DNA from: Bradyrhizobium sp. WD16
GTDB taxonomy: Bacteria > Pseudomonadota > Alphaproteobacteria > Rhizobiales > Xanthobacteraceae
NCBI RefSeq assembly: GCF_024181725.1
Contig: NZ_CP028908.1
Coordinates: forward strand, 2,779,501 to 2,843,500
Reading direction: 5' to 3'
DNA length: 64,000 nucleotides
Position numbers and translations under genes: made by a program. The notes under the pieces were generated by a model. That model was not told the origin of the DNA. It did no database searches and was given only the letters and a program-made list of their open reading frames with translations. Below, piece after piece: positions 33,402 to 42,337 of this stretch (position 1 is the stretch's first letter; each line of letters opens with the position of its first letter).

Positions 33402-34748
33402 TCAGGCGACCGTGCGGATCACCTTGCCGACCTTGTCGATGATCTCGCCGATCTGGGCCTCGCTGATGATCAGCGGCGGTGTCAGCGCCAGGGTGTCGCC
33501 GACGGCGCGCAGCATCACGTCATGCTCGAAGAACGAGGCATTGAGCGCTTCGGTGCCGCGGATGCCGGGGGCGCCCTTGGGGGCGAGGTCGATGGCCGCG
33601 GTCAACCCGACGGTGCGGATGTCGAGGACGTTCGGCGCGTCCTTGAGGGTCATCACAGCGTCCGCCAGCACCGGCTCGAGCTTGCGGGCGCGCTCGAACA
33701 GGCCCTCCTCGCGATAGACGTCGAGCGTGGCGAGACCGGCGGCGCAGGCCAGCGGATGGGCCGAATAGGTGTAGCCATGGAACAGTTCCACGACGTGTTC
33801 GGGGCCGGTCATGAAGGCGTCATGAATGGCGTCGCGCACCAGCACGCCGCCCATCGGGACCGCGCCGTTGGTGATGCCCTTGGCGAAGGTCAGGATGTCG
33901 GGCGTGACGCCATAGCGCTCGGCGGCGAAGGCGAAGCCGAGGCGGCCATAGCCGGTGATGACCTCGTCGAAGATCAGCAGGATGCCGTGCTTGTCGCAGA
34001 TGGCGCGCAGTCGCTGCAGATAGCCCTTGGGCGCGGGCAGCACGCCGGTGGAGCCGGCCATCGGCTCGACGATGACGGCGGCGATGGTGTTGGCGCCGTG
34101 CAGTCCGACCAGGCGCTCCAGCTCGTCGGCGAGATGGGCGCCCCATTCCGGCTCGCCCTTGGTGAAGGCCTGCTGCTCGCGGTTGTAGGTCGACGCCAGA
34201 TGGTCGACACCGGTCAGGAGATTGCCGAACAGTCGGCGGTTGTTGACGATGCCGCCGACCGCGGTGCCGCCGAAGCCGACGCCGTGATAGCCGCGCTCAC
34301 GGCCGATCAGGCGACTGCGGGCGCCTTCGCCGCGGACATTGTGGTAGGCGAGGGCGATCTTCAGCGCGGTGTCGGCGGCTTCCGAGCCGGAATTGCAGAA
34401 GAAGACGTGGTCGAGGCCCTTGGGCGCCAGCGCTGCGATCCGGCTCGCCAGTTCGAAGGCTTGCGGGTGGCCGAACTGGAACGGCGGCGCGTAGTCGAGA
34501 GTCTCGGCCTGCTTGGTGATCGCCGCGGTGATGGCGTCGCGGTTGTGGCCGGCATTGCTGCACCACATGCCGGCGGCGCCGTCGATGATCTTGCGGCCAT
34601 CGGCGGTGAAGTAGTGCATGTCCTTGGCCCCGACCACCATGCGCGGAGCGCGCTTGAAGGCGCGGTTCGCCGTGAACGGCATCCAATAGGCGGCGAGATC
34701 GTTCGGCGCGGTGGCGGAGGCGAGGGCGGCACTGCTTTTGGAGGACAT
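33402..34748 (-). CDS. Class III aminotransferase (omega-amino acid:pyruvate type)
   Basis: The 448-residue PLP enzyme resembles beta-alanine/omega-amino acid:pyruvate aminotransferases. YWMPFTANRAFK, DGAAGMWCSNAGHN, FFCNSGSEAADTA, ERGYHGVG, LIFDEVITGYGR and the PLP lysine in FAKGITNG are all present. It probably transfers amino groups from beta-alanine or other omega-amines to pyruvate. It appears to be a single-gene unit. Exact donor preference is unknown. Confidence 0.9.
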   Translation of the reverse strand: MSSKSSAALASATAPNDLAAYWMPFTANRAFKRAPRMVVGAKDMHYFTADGRKIIDGAAGMWCSNAGHNRDAITAAITKQAETLDYAPPFQFGHPQAFELASRIAALAPKGLDHVFFCNSGSEAADTALKIALAYHNVRGEGARSRLIGRERGYHGVGFGGTAVGGIVNNRRLFGNLLTGVDHLASTYNREQQAFTKGEPEWGAHLADELERLVGLHGANTIAAVIVEPMAGSTGVLPAPKGYLQRLRAICDKHGILLIFDEVITGYGRLGFAFAAERYGVTPDILTFAKGITNGAVPMGGVLVRDAIHDAFMTGPEHVVELFHGYTYSAHPLACAAGLATLDVYREEGLFERARKLEPVLADAVMTLKDAPNVLDIRTVGLTAAIDLAPKGAPGIRGTEALNASFFEHDVMLRAVGDTLALTPPLIISEAQIGEIIDKVGKVIRTVA

Positions 34749-35076
34749 GGTGACCTGCTGGTGAGCGTGAAGATCGGAAAAGAGAAGATCGGGACGGCGG
34801 TCCGGCTGGCGAGATCCGGGAGGCGAGATCCCGGGGTGACATCCGGGGGGAATTCGCGCCTGGAACGCAACCCGACCCTACCAGTTTGATGGCCCTGCGA
34901 AAATCTCGGCGACTGTGATTTTTGGCCGCCGCGCCGTCGGCGGGCGCATGGCCGCCCTGCCGCTCCTGCAGCCGGGTCCTTCCGAAACCGGCCGACTGCT
35001 TGCCGGCCAGGAGCGCGGCTGCTAACCCGGGGCGCACCCGTCCCGACCGACGAAACCATCCGATTCAAAGCGAGCG
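34749..35076. other. 328-bp divergent spacer between the aminotransferase gene and hisS
   Basis: No gene is visible. Bases 34765-34850 contain several imperfect repeats of GCGAGATCC(C)GGG type. The remainder is GC-rich with a small GCCGGC hairpin near 35000. It must hold the divergent promoters for both genes, but I see no convincing -35/-10 pair. Confidence 0.5.
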
Positions 35077-36549
35077 ATGTCCGAGAAACCGAAGAAGCCC
35101 CAGAAACTCAAGGCCCGGCTGCCGCGGGGGCTGGCCGATCGCGGCCCGGCCGAACTCGCCGCCACGCGGGCCATGCTCGCCACCATCCAGAAGGTCTATG
35201 AGCTCTACGGTTTCGAGCCGGTGGAGACGCCGGCGATGGAATATACCGATGCGCTCGGCAAGTTCCTCCCCGACCAGGACCGGCCCAACGAGGGCGTGTT
35301 CTCGTTCCAGGACGACGACGAGCAGTGGATCAGCCTGCGCTATGATCTCACCGCGCCGCTGGCGCGCTATGTCGCCGAGAATTTCGACACCCTGCCGAAA
35401 CCCTATCGCAGCTTCCGCGCCGGCTATGTCTTCCGCAACGAGAAGCCGGGCCCGGGCCGCTTCCGCCAGTTCATGCAGTTCGACGCCGATACGGTCGGAT
35501 CGGCCTCGCCGGCCGCCGACGCCGAGATGTGCATGATGGCCGCCGACGCCATGGAGGCGCTCGGCATCCCGCGCGGCGCCTATGTGGTCAAGGTCAACAA
35601 CCGCAAGCTGCTCGACGGCATCCTGGAATCGATCGGGCTCGGCGGCGAGGCCGAGGCCGGCCGGCGCCTGACGGTGCTGCGCGCCATCGACAAGCTCGAC
35701 AAGTTCGGCTCCGACGGCGTGCGCCTGCTGCTCGGCGAGGGCCGCAAGGACGACAGCGGCGATTTCACCAAAGGCGCCGGCCTGCCGGCCGATGCGATCG
35801 AGAAAGTGATCGCCTTCACCGAGGGCAAGGCGGCGGCCGATACCGCGCGCGGCGCCGAGGGCGTCGCCGAGCTGACGCAGATCCGCGATCTGGTGACGCG
35901 CGCCGGTTACGGCGAGGACCGCATCCGCGTCGATCCCTCGGTGGTTCGGGGGCTCGAATATTACACCGGGCCGGTCTACGAGGTCGAACTCCTGCTCGAC
36001 ACCAAGGACGAGAAGGGGCGGCCGGTGCGCTTCGGTTCGGTCGGCGGCGGCGGCCGTTACGATGGCCTCGTCTCGCGCTTCCGCGGTGAGGTCGTGCCGG
36101 CGACCGGCTTCTCCATTGGCGTGTCGCGGCTGCAGGCCGCGCTGGCGCTGATCGGCAAGCTCGCCACCGCGCCGGACGTCGGTCCGGTGGTGGTCACGGT
36201 GTTCGACCGCGACCGCCTCGCCGATTATCAGGCCATGGTCGCCGAGCTGCGCCGCGCGAACATCCGCGCCGAGCTCTATCTCGGCAACCCGAGGAACATG
36301 GGCAATCAGCTCAAATACGCCGATCGCCGCAACGCGCCCTGCGTCATCATCCAGGGCTCGGACGAGAAGGCGCGCGGCGAAGTGCAGATCAAGGACCTGA
36401 TCGAGGGCGCCAAGGCGGCGGCGGCGATCGCCTCCAACGAGGAATGGCGCGCGGCGCGGCCGGCGCAGTTCGCGGTGGCCGAGGCCGAGCTCGTCAGCGC
36501 GGTGCGCGAGGTGCTGGCGCGTCATGACGTGCCCTGGGCTGATGCCTGA
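35077..36549 (+). CDS. hisS: Histidyl-tRNA synthetase
   Basis: HisRS (490 residues, class II) carries motif 2 ([23 protein letters not shown]), the histidine A-loop signature [15 protein letters not shown], and [10 protein letters not shown] and GFSIGVSRL of motif 3. The C-terminal anticodon-binding domain ([14 protein letters not shown]) is complete. The start has only a weak upstream purine run (GAGCG). A tautomerase gene follows after 46 bp. Confidence 0.97.
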   Translation: MSEKPKKPQKLKARLPRGLADRGPAELAATRAMLATIQKVYELYGFEPVETPAMEYTDALGKFLPDQDRPNEGVFSFQDDDEQWISLRYDLTAPLARYVAENFDTLPKPYRSFRAGYVFRNEKPGPGRFRQFMQFDADTVGSASPAADAEMCMMAADAMEALGIPRGAYVVKVNNRKLLDGILESIGLGGEAEAGRRLTVLRAIDKLDKFGSDGVRLLLGEGRKDDSGDFTKGAGLPADAIEKVIAFTEGKAAADTARGAEGVAELTQIRDLVTRAGYGEDRIRVDPSVVRGLEYYTGPVYEVELLLDTKDEKGRPVRFGSVGGGGRYDGLVSRFRGEVVPATGFSIGVSRLQAALALIGKLATAPDVGPVVVTVFDRDRLADYQAMVAELRRANIRAELYLGNPRNMGNQLKYADRRNAPCVIIQGSDEKARGEVQIKDLIEGAKAAAAIASNEEWRAARPAQFAVAEAELVSAVREVLARHDVPWADA

Positions 36550-36595
36550 CGAGTTTGACTGAGAATCGGAGATCACGCAACAGGGAGACGCCGCG

Positions 36596-36793
36596 ATGCC
36601 CGAAGTTCAGGTTTTTATGGCCGAAGGTCGCACCGACGCGCAGAAGAAGGCGATGATGCGCGACATCACCGCCGCGCTCGTCAACAACCTCGGCGTCAGC
36701 GCCGATGTCGTTACCGTCCAGATCGTCGAGGCCAGGCTCACCGACAAGATGAAGGGCGGCGAGACCTTCGCCGAACGGGCGGCCAGGAAGTAG
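36596..36793 (+). CDS. 4-oxalocrotonate tautomerase-family protein
   Basis: This 65-residue protein starts MPEVQVFMAEGRT. Removal of Met would expose Pro1, the catalytic base of this superfamily, and the helix KKAMMRDITAALVNNL and beta strand VTVQIVEA fit a short 4-OT subunit. Such enzymes tautomerise keto-enol acids; the natural substrate is unknown. AGGGAGACG precedes the ATG. It may be co-transcribed with hisS and the following thioesterase, 12 bp downstream. Confidence 0.85.
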   Translation: MPEVQVFMAEGRTDAQKKAMMRDITAALVNNLGVSADVVTVQIVEARLTDKMKGGETFAERAARK

Positions 36794-36805
36794 CGGGGCC
36801 GCATC

Positions 36806-37201
36806 ATGGGCGTTCTCGACAAAGTCGCGGTCGGCATGAGCGGGCAGGAGCGCGTCACCGTCACCGACGAACTCACGGTGGGGCATTTCGTGCCGACGAT
36901 GCCGAAGGTCTACGCGACGCCGATGATGATCCTGGCGATGGAGACGGCGTCGGCCTCGGCGATCGCGCCGCATCTGCCGCCGGGCTTCGTCAGCGTCGGC
37001 ACCGAGGTCAACATCCGCCATCTCGCCGCGACACCGGTCGGCCGCGAGGTCCGCGCCACGGCGAAGGTGATCGCGGTCGAGGGCTTGAGCGTGGTGTTCG
37101 AGGTTGCCGCCTTCGACGGCGAGCGCAAGATCGGCGACGGCACCCATCGCCGCGGCATCGTCGAGGTGGCGAGGTTCGAGAAGCGCCTCGCCGGCGGTTA
37201 G
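36806..37201 (+). CDS. Hotdog-fold thioesterase, fluoroacetyl-CoA thioesterase (FlK)-like
   Basis: This 131-residue single-hotdog thioesterase aligns with FlK of Streptomyces cattleya. The catalytic triad residues are present with the same spacing: Thr38 (YATPMM), Glu46 (AMETAS) and His72 (RHLAATP), against Thr42, Glu50 and His76 in FlK. The C-terminal KIGDGTHRR block is also shared. FlK's lid Phe36 aligns with Met32, so the fluorine-specific gate may be absent and a broader acyl-CoA substrate is possible. It is the last of three close-set genes after hisS. Confidence 0.8.
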   Translation: MGVLDKVAVGMSGQERVTVTDELTVGHFVPTMPKVYATPMMILAMETASASAIAPHLPPGFVSVGTEVNIRHLAATPVGREVRATAKVIAVEGLSVVFEVAAFDGERKIGDGTHRRGIVEVARFEKRLAGG

Positions 37202-37223
37202 CCAGCCGAAGACGGCCGTTGCC

Positions 37224-37380
37224 TTACGGCTTGCGGATCATGGCGCGGAGGTCTTCCGGATCCTTGATGTTCATTTTGACGCTGCCGGGCATGACGATGT
37301 CGCCGGATATCTTCGTCGCCACCTTGACCGTATAGGCGGAATTGAAGTCGCCGCCGATCTCGGCATGGCGGTGGTGGCCA
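37224..37380 (-). pseudogene. DUF3617 gene remnant
   Basis: A minus-strand frame ending in TAA at 37224-37226 reads GGDFNSAYTVKVATK directly followed by GDIVMPG and VKMNIKDPEDLRAMIRKP. These are two separate conserved pieces of DUF3617 periplasmic proteins, joined by loss of the segment that normally lies between them. No start codon or signal peptide continues the frame. It looks like a decayed gene. Confidence 0.55.
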
Positions 37381-37478
37381 GGCGGACACCGCTTGGCGTG
37401 GAGGAAAAATACATCGCTTGAAAAATGGCGCCTCCCGCTCCGTTTCCATCGGAGCGGACAACGTCGATCAGCTGTCGA

Positions 37479-37781
37479 TCAGTAGCGCACGCTCAGCGTG
37501 TGTTCGCTCCGTCCCGGCGGCGGCCAGATGCAGGCGAAGGAGAGATAGCCGCCATAGGTGGCCTGCACACCGGTCAGCCGCACCACCTTGCCGTATCGCG
37601 CGCAATGATCCACGGCCATTGCCCGGACATCGGCTTGCCCGACCAGGGAATAGGAAATGATCCCGCCGGTGTCGTTGCCCTTGAACGGCGGTACCCAGTC
37701 CGCCCGCGCCGGGCCGCAGGCCAGCACGACACCGAGCACCGCGGCCGCTCCGGCCATTCCTCGTCGCATCATCATCTCCAT
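37479..37781 (-). CDS. Small exported hypothetical protein
   Basis: A protein of up to 100 residues with a signal peptide (MRRGMAGAAAVLGVVLACGPARA, given by its key parts: RR, hydrophobic core, ARA cleavage). The mature part of about 72 residues contains two Cys (HCARYGK, FACIWPP) that may form a disulfide. It includes WVPPFKGNDTGGIISYS. Similar short periplasmic proteins occur in this group; no function is known. The start could be any of several clustered ATGs at 37769-37781. Confidence 0.62.
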   Translation of the reverse strand: MEMMMRRGMAGAAAVLGVVLACGPARADWVPPFKGNDTGGIISYSLVGQADVRAMAVDHCARYGKVVRLTGVQATYGGYLSFACIWPPPGRSEHTLSVRY

Positions 37782-37976
37782 TCCGGCCCGCCCCGGTCAG
37801 GGACCGAATCGGCCAGCTTTCCAGCAGTCAGTCCGCCCAACTTAACGGCGGGCCGCCGGGCTTGGAAGGCGTCGCGGGTTGATAAAACGCAACAAATGGG
37901 CGGTGTGGCCAGGCTGCACTTGACCGCATCGCGCCTTCGCGGCACCGTCCGGCGCAATTCGATTTTGAGGCGGTCC

Positions 37977-38438
37977 ATGCGCAATCCTACCAGGCTTCTC
38001 CGCGGCTTCTGCATTGCCGCTGCATTCGGCGCCATCCTCGCCGGCAGCGTCCCCGCCAGGGCGGCCAATCCGCTGGAAATGAATTTCTGGCTGTCGGGCC
38101 CGCGCTATGACAGCGACGTGCCGCCCTGCCAGGCGGCGCTCGGCGCAGTCGCCCTGCAATTCGCCGACAAAGAAAGCACCTTCTGGAATTCGTCGCTGCA
38201 GATCACCGGCTACGCCGACGTCCGCGAACTCGGATTTCGTCCCTGGGCGTCGGATTCGATTCCGCGCCGCTTCTGCACCGCCCGCGCGATGCTGAGCGAC
38301 GGCCGTCCGCGCCGCGTGGATTATTCGATCATCGAGGACGGCGGGTTCGCCGGCTATGGCGCCGGCATCGAATTCTGCGTCGTCGGCCTTGACCGCAACT
38401 GGGCCTATCAGCCGGCCTGCAAGGCTGCCCGCCCCTGA
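37977..38438 (+). CDS. Exported hypothetical protein
   Basis: This 153-residue protein has a clear signal peptide (LLRGFCIAAAFGAILAGSVPARA), with cleavage before ANPLEMNFW. Four mature-part cysteines (PPCQAAL, RRFCTAR, EFCVVG, QPACKAA) could form two disulfides. GFAGYGAGIEFCVVGLDRNWAYQPAC at the C-terminus looks like a conserved core, but I cannot name the family. The ATG at 37977 has GAGG 8-11 bases upstream; the open frame extends much further upstream without meaning. Confidence 0.68.
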   Translation: MRNPTRLLRGFCIAAAFGAILAGSVPARAANPLEMNFWLSGPRYDSDVPPCQAALGAVALQFADKESTFWNSSLQITGYADVRELGFRPWASDSIPRRFCTARAMLSDGRPRRVDYSIIEDGGFAGYGAGIEFCVVGLDRNWAYQPACKAARP

Positions 38439-38549
38439 ACGAGATCCGCCTGAGGTCATCTGTTCTTGTTTAGGTTGTGTTTTGTTCTTGTAACGTTCGT
38501 ATGGTGGTGCTAACCTGACGACGTTTCCATGCGTAGCAGGGGTATTGCC

Positions 38550-39317
38550 ATGACTGCTCTTTACATGATCGCTGTTCGATCGGCTGGTTCTCGATCACGT
38601 TTTGCGGCACGTCCGCTCTCGCGTCTGATGTCATTCTGGTCGCGGGCCGTCCTCATCATTGCGCTGTCGCTGCTGGCGGGTGTCGCCGGGTCGGGGGCGG
38701 CGTCGGCCCAGGACAGCCGGCAGAATACGCCGGGAGAGTTCGACTTCTACGTGCTGTCGCTGTCGTGGTCGCCGTCCTATTGCGAGACCGCGAGCGAGCG
38801 GGGCGCCAACGGGCGCAACCAGCAGATGCAGTGCGGCGGCAGGCCATATTCCTTCGTCGTCCACGGGCTGTGGCCGCAATATGATCGTGGCTTCCCCAAT
38901 TACTGCCAGCGGCCGGCGCCGCGGCTCGATCGCAACATCGTCAGTTCCATGCTCGACCTGATGCCGGCCCCCGGCCTGATCTTCAGCGAATGGGACAAGC
39001 ACGGCACCTGCTCGGGTGTCTCGGCGAAAGCCTATTTCGAGACGGTGCGAAAGGCCCGTGCCGCGGTGAAGATTCCGGCCGAATTCCTCCAGCTGACCGA
39101 GACGCGTGAGGTCACGCCGGCCGAGGTGGAGGAGGCTTTCGTCAAGGCCAATCCGGGGCTGAGCAATGCCGCAGTCACGGTGACCTGCGACAGCAAGCGG
39201 CTGAGCGAAGTGCGCCTGTGCCTGAACAAGGACCTCCAGTTCCGGGCCTGCGAGGAGATCGACCGCCGGGCGTGCCGGCGCGACAAGATCGAAATGCCGC
39301 CGGTGCGCGGCGGCTGA
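38550..39317 (+). CDS. Secreted ribonuclease T2
   Basis: This RNase T2-family endoribonuclease has both active-site segments intact: FVVHGLWPQ (CAS1) and SEWDKHGTCSG (CAS2), each with its catalytic His. Cysteines flank them as in the family. The export signal is the hydrophobic stretch AVLIIALSLLAGVAG ending AASA, so it is periplasmic or secreted. The ATG at 38550 has AGGGG upstream; 38529 and 38628 are other in-frame starts. A T-rich low-GC patch (38459-38515) lies just upstream and probably contains the promoter. Confidence 0.9.
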   Translation: MTALYMIAVRSAGSRSRFAARPLSRLMSFWSRAVLIIALSLLAGVAGSGAASAQDSRQNTPGEFDFYVLSLSWSPSYCETASERGANGRNQQMQCGGRPYSFVVHGLWPQYDRGFPNYCQRPAPRLDRNIVSSMLDLMPAPGLIFSEWDKHGTCSGVSAKAYFETVRKARAAVKIPAEFLQLTETREVTPAEVEEAFVKANPGLSNAAVTVTCDSKRLSEVRLCLNKDLQFRACEEIDRRACRRDKIEMPPVRGG

Positions 39318-39477
39318 AACCTCGTCGGGCCGAGACCACTGCGAGATCAGCCGGCGCGGTCGGCGACGCCGGACGGTGGTCCGGCTCTGCCATGGGCGCG
39401 GTTGATCGCGCGGCCTCTTTGTCCGACAAGGGCGCGGTGTCCGACAAGGGCGCGCTCGCCAACAATTGGGCCCCGGC

Positions 39478-40338
39478 ATGAACTATCGTCACGCGTTTCA
39501 CGCCGGCAATTTTGCCGATGTCATCAAGCACATCGTGCTGGTGCGTATCCTGCTCTACCTGCAGGAAAAGCCGGCGGCCTTCCGCGTCATCGACAGTCAT
39601 GCCGGTGCCGGCCGCTACGACCTCACCGGGGCGGAGGCGCAGCGTGGCGGCGAATGGTTGACCGGCATCGCGCGGCTCTATCAGGCACGGCTGTCGCCTG
39701 CGGTGCAGGAGCTGCTCGCGCCCTATCTCGACATCGTGCGGGCCTTTAATCCGCCGGGCAAGCTCGAGACCTATCCGGGCTCGCCGCTGATCGCCCGTGC
39801 GTTGCTCCGACCTCAGGACCGGCTGGTCGCCTGCGAGGTCGAGCCCAATGCCCGCAAGCAGCTCATTGCCGCGCTGCGCCGCGACGAGCAGGGCCGGGTG
39901 GTCGATCTCGACGGCTGGACCGCAATCGGCGCCTTCGTCCCGCCCAAGGAGCGGCGCGGCCTCGTGCTGGTCGATCCGCCGTTCGAGGCCAGCGACGAAT
40001 TCAGCCGTCTGGCCACGGGCTTTGCCACCGCTTTCGCGCGCTGGCCCACCGGGATTTTTGCGCTGTGGTATCCCGCCAAGGATCGTCGGGCCACCGACGC
40101 GCTCGCCGCTGCGGTTGCTGACACCGCAGCGGCCAATGGTGCAGCCGGCAAGATGATGCGGCTGGAATTCAGCGTGGCGCCGCAGTCCTCCGACGGGCGG
40201 TTGACCTCGGCCGGCCTGCTCATCGTCAATCCGCCCTACATCCTCGCCGGGGATCTCAAGCGCATTCTGCCCGAACTCGAAAAGCCTCTGGGCCAGGGTG
40301 GCGCCGCCCGGTTCCGTCTGGACGCTCCGAAGGTTTAA
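39478..40338 (+). CDS. rlmJ: 23S rRNA (adenine-2030-N6)-methyltransferase
   Basis: RlmJ methylates A2030 of 23S rRNA. The 286-residue protein begins with the signature MNYRHAFHAGNFADVIKH, has DSHAGAGRYDL (SAM motif I) and the catalytic DPPFE of N6-adenine methyltransferases. The C-terminal GLLIVNPPYIL is also typical. The ATG at 39478 is used rather than the frame start at 39466, matching the family N-terminus. Confidence 0.94.
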   Translation: MNYRHAFHAGNFADVIKHIVLVRILLYLQEKPAAFRVIDSHAGAGRYDLTGAEAQRGGEWLTGIARLYQARLSPAVQELLAPYLDIVRAFNPPGKLETYPGSPLIARALLRPQDRLVACEVEPNARKQLIAALRRDEQGRVVDLDGWTAIGAFVPPKERRGLVLVDPPFEASDEFSRLATGFATAFARWPTGIFALWYPAKDRRATDALAAAVADTAAANGAAGKMMRLEFSVAPQSSDGRLTSAGLLIVNPPYILAGDLKRILPELEKPLGQGGAARFRLDAPKV

Positions 40339-40671
40339 ATGGACGGCTGTCAGGTCAACCGCGGGCCGAATCCAGGGCGTGGAGATCCGCTGCAGGGCGG
40401 TTTTGTTCGCTGGCGCAATATTGCAATTGAGCCATAGCCAATTTGCATGGAACCGTATTATGCTCGTCACGTGAGGACGGGCTTTACGTTCCGCTTCCGC
40501 GAATGGGGGCGGCGGAGTGACGAGGCCTCGTGAGGTCCTTCAGGCGACGCTAGGGCCGCGGTCCGCCGCGTCGCAGGGGCGACCTTGCCGGCAATGCTTT
40601 CCGGACGTGATGTCCGTTCGCGCACCTCTGCGGTCGCGGAGGCGGAAGCATTGCGGGAGAGGAGTTGCCCG
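40339..40671. other. 333-bp spacer and leader before the cold-shock gene
   Basis: No gene is visible. An AT-richer patch at about 40410-40465 contains TATTAT at 40454, the only -10-like sequence I can see, without a good -35. If transcription starts near there the cold-shock mRNA would have a leader of about 200 nt, a usual feature of cold-induced csp mRNAs. Confidence 0.45.
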
Positions 40672-40884
40672 ATGGCCATGACGGGTACCGTCAAATTCTT
40701 CAACGGCGAGCGCGGCTACGGCTTCATCAAGCCGGATGACGGCGGTCGTGATGTGTTCGTGCACATTACGGCGGTCGAGCGCGCCGGCCTGAAGGATTTG
40801 AAGGAAGGACAGCGCATCACGTTCGAAGTCGAGCCGGACAAGAAGGGCAAGGGCCCGAAGGCGGTTGATCTCGTGGTGTCCTGA
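40672..40884 (+). CDS. Cold-shock domain protein
   Basis: A 70-residue single cold-shock domain with both RNA-binding motifs: KFFNGERGYGFIKP (RNP1 region) and DVFVHITAV (RNP2). It binds single-stranded RNA/DNA and acts as an RNA chaperone. GGAGAGGAG upstream of the ATG at 40672 decides the start. Whether it is cold-induced or constitutive cannot be told from sequence. Confidence 0.93.
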   Translation: MAMTGTVKFFNGERGYGFIKPDDGGRDVFVHITAVERAGLKDLKEGQRITFEVEPDKKGKGPKAVDLVVS

Positions 40885-41309
40885 GCGCGGGTCTTGCTGG
40901 TTCCGCTTCAGGATGAACTGACGGCGTCGCGTTTTGGTGTGGCGGTGGCGTGCCCCCACTGCATGGCTGGACCGCTATCGCGGCCCTCGGCAGGGTCGGT
41001 TGTCTCCGCGAGTTGTAGTCGCGACTGTGATATTCGCGACGGTTCGCGCCGATTTGTTTGGTGATCGTCGCCGAATGGAGGCCGATAGACGTCGATCTCG
41101 CCCTCCACTGCACCTCCTCGATTCACGCCTCTACATCGCACCTGCACCATCAAACCCGCGACATCACAGCAGTCGCATCACTTCGCAGCCCGTCCCGCGG
41201 CTCATCTGCGGCCGGCACGGCGTGCTCCCTTGGCGTGGCCGGCCGGGTCGGAGCGCAACGTGCCGGTTGGAATGACGGCGCCGGCGATGCCGGCGACGGC
41301 GTTTCCCGA
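40885..41309. other. 425-bp spacer between convergent cold-shock and barrel genes
   Basis: No coding frame here has family-like content. A small palindromic patch (GTCGCGACTGTGATATTCGCGAC, near 41018-41040) stands out, with GTCGCGA/TTCGCGAC arms that could terminate transcription from either side. Otherwise I see nothing. Confidence 0.4.
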
Positions 41310-41933
41310 TCAGAAATGGTAGTTCGCGCCGAGCCGCAGCAGGCCGAAGTGGTAGCCGTTGCTGGCGCCGGTGAGCGTGAAGTTCTGCGTCGAGAGGTCG
41401 ACATAGAGATACTCGACCTTGGCCGACCAGTTCGGAGTCAAGCCGACTTCGGCGCCCGCGCCCAACGTCCAGCCCGCTGTGGTATGGCTCTCGGTGCGGC
41501 CGAGGAGGTCGGCATCGAGCGCGCCGAAGGCAAGACCACCGGTGCCGTAGACGAGGATGTTGTTCAGGGCAAAGCCGAAGCGGCCGCGAATGGTGCCGAA
41601 CCACGGGTTGGAGAACTTCCAGCCTGCGAAGCGGTCCTCGGCGCCGCTGGCCTGGATGTCGCCTTCGACACCGTAGACCCACTGGCCAGTCTGCCAATTG
41701 TAGCCGATCTGGGCGCCGCCGGCGATGCCCGACGGCTTGGTCGCGTTGTTGCTGACGCTGCCCCAGGCATAACCGAGATTGCCGCCGAGATAGGGGCCGG
41801 CCCAGCTGAAGGCGTTCAGGGGCTGGTTGACGGTGTAGGGCTGGGCGGGGCGATACGACAGGTCCGCCGCGCGGGCCGATGTCATCGCGCCGAGCGTCGC
41901 CACTATTGCTGCACCGAGGATCGCCTTGTTCAT
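41310..41933 (-). CDS. Outer-membrane beta-barrel protein (Omp25/31-like)
   Basis: This 207-residue porin-like protein has a signal peptide (AAIVATLGAMTSARA) and starts the mature part with ADLSYRPAQP. Alternating strands (GPYLGGNLGYAWG, GGAQIGYNWQTGQWVYGVEGDI) end in the outer-membrane signature LLRLGANYHF with C-terminal Phe. It matches the Omp25/Omp31-type 8-strand barrels of Rhizobiales. Two perfect CtrA-type boxes lie 123-178 bp upstream of its start. Confidence 0.88.
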   Translation of the reverse strand: MNKAILGAAIVATLGAMTSARAADLSYRPAQPYTVNQPLNAFSWAGPYLGGNLGYAWGSVSNNATKPSGIAGGAQIGYNWQTGQWVYGVEGDIQASGAEDRFAGWKFSNPWFGTIRGRFGFALNNILVYGTGGLAFGALDADLLGRTESHTTAGWTLGAGAEVGLTPNWSAKVEYLYVDLSTQNFTLTGASNGYHFGLLRLGANYHF

Positions 41934-42055
41934 GGTACTCTCCGACTACACACGCGAACTGCTGGCGCTCCGCGGCAAAAACGAGAAGGCCGCGGGAACT
42001 GCACAGGGTTAGGAAATCCCCAACCGGATATGCCGGATTTATCGAGATCTTTATG

Positions 42056-42070
42056 TTAAGCGGGTCTTAA
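42056..42070. promoter_or_regulatory. CtrA-type box (TTAA-N7-TTAA), site 1
   Basis: TTAAGCGGGTCTTAA is an exact match to the alphaproteobacterial CtrA recognition pattern TTAA-N7-TTAA. It lies 123 bp upstream of the start of the outer-membrane protein gene and 268 bp upstream of uvrC. Confidence 0.6.
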
Positions 42071-42096
42071 GGAGCACCGGCGCCACAGTGCTGTCG

Positions 42097-42111
42097 TTAA
42101 CGAGACCTTAA
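42097..42111. promoter_or_regulatory. CtrA-type box (TTAA-N7-TTAA), site 2
   Basis: TTAACGAGACCTTAA is a second exact TTAA-N7-TTAA, 41 bp from the first (about four helical turns). Finding two perfect sites in a GC-rich spacer is unlikely by chance. The remainder of the 404-bp spacer between the barrel gene and uvrC (41934-42337) holds no gene I can see. Confidence 0.6.
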
Positions 42112-42337
42112 TGGCGGACCGATCGGCGGTTGGAACTACGTCTCCGGGGCCGGCGATCCAGCTTCCTCGTCGCCAGCGGCGGGGTGGCTTCCCATATGAC
42201 CCTTGATCGCGCATTGACTGAGCCTTGACTGCCACCCCGACTGACTCATTAGGGCGCCCTTGGAAGTCTCGATCGCTGCGGCGAGACGGGCGTGGTGAGG
42301 GGCCCGAACACCCGGCACGCCGCGGCCGGACGACGAC

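Noticed and set aside
32544-34889. 781-codon plus-strand frame opposite the TipF-like and aminotransferase genes
   Set aside because: The real genes on the other strand have clear motifs. The long open frame is a composition effect of GC-rich codons.
37425-37976. N-terminal extension of the exported protein at 37977
   Set aside because: It has no similarity and crosses the opposite-strand small exported protein; the ATG at 37977 begins a signal peptide with a good ribosome-binding site.
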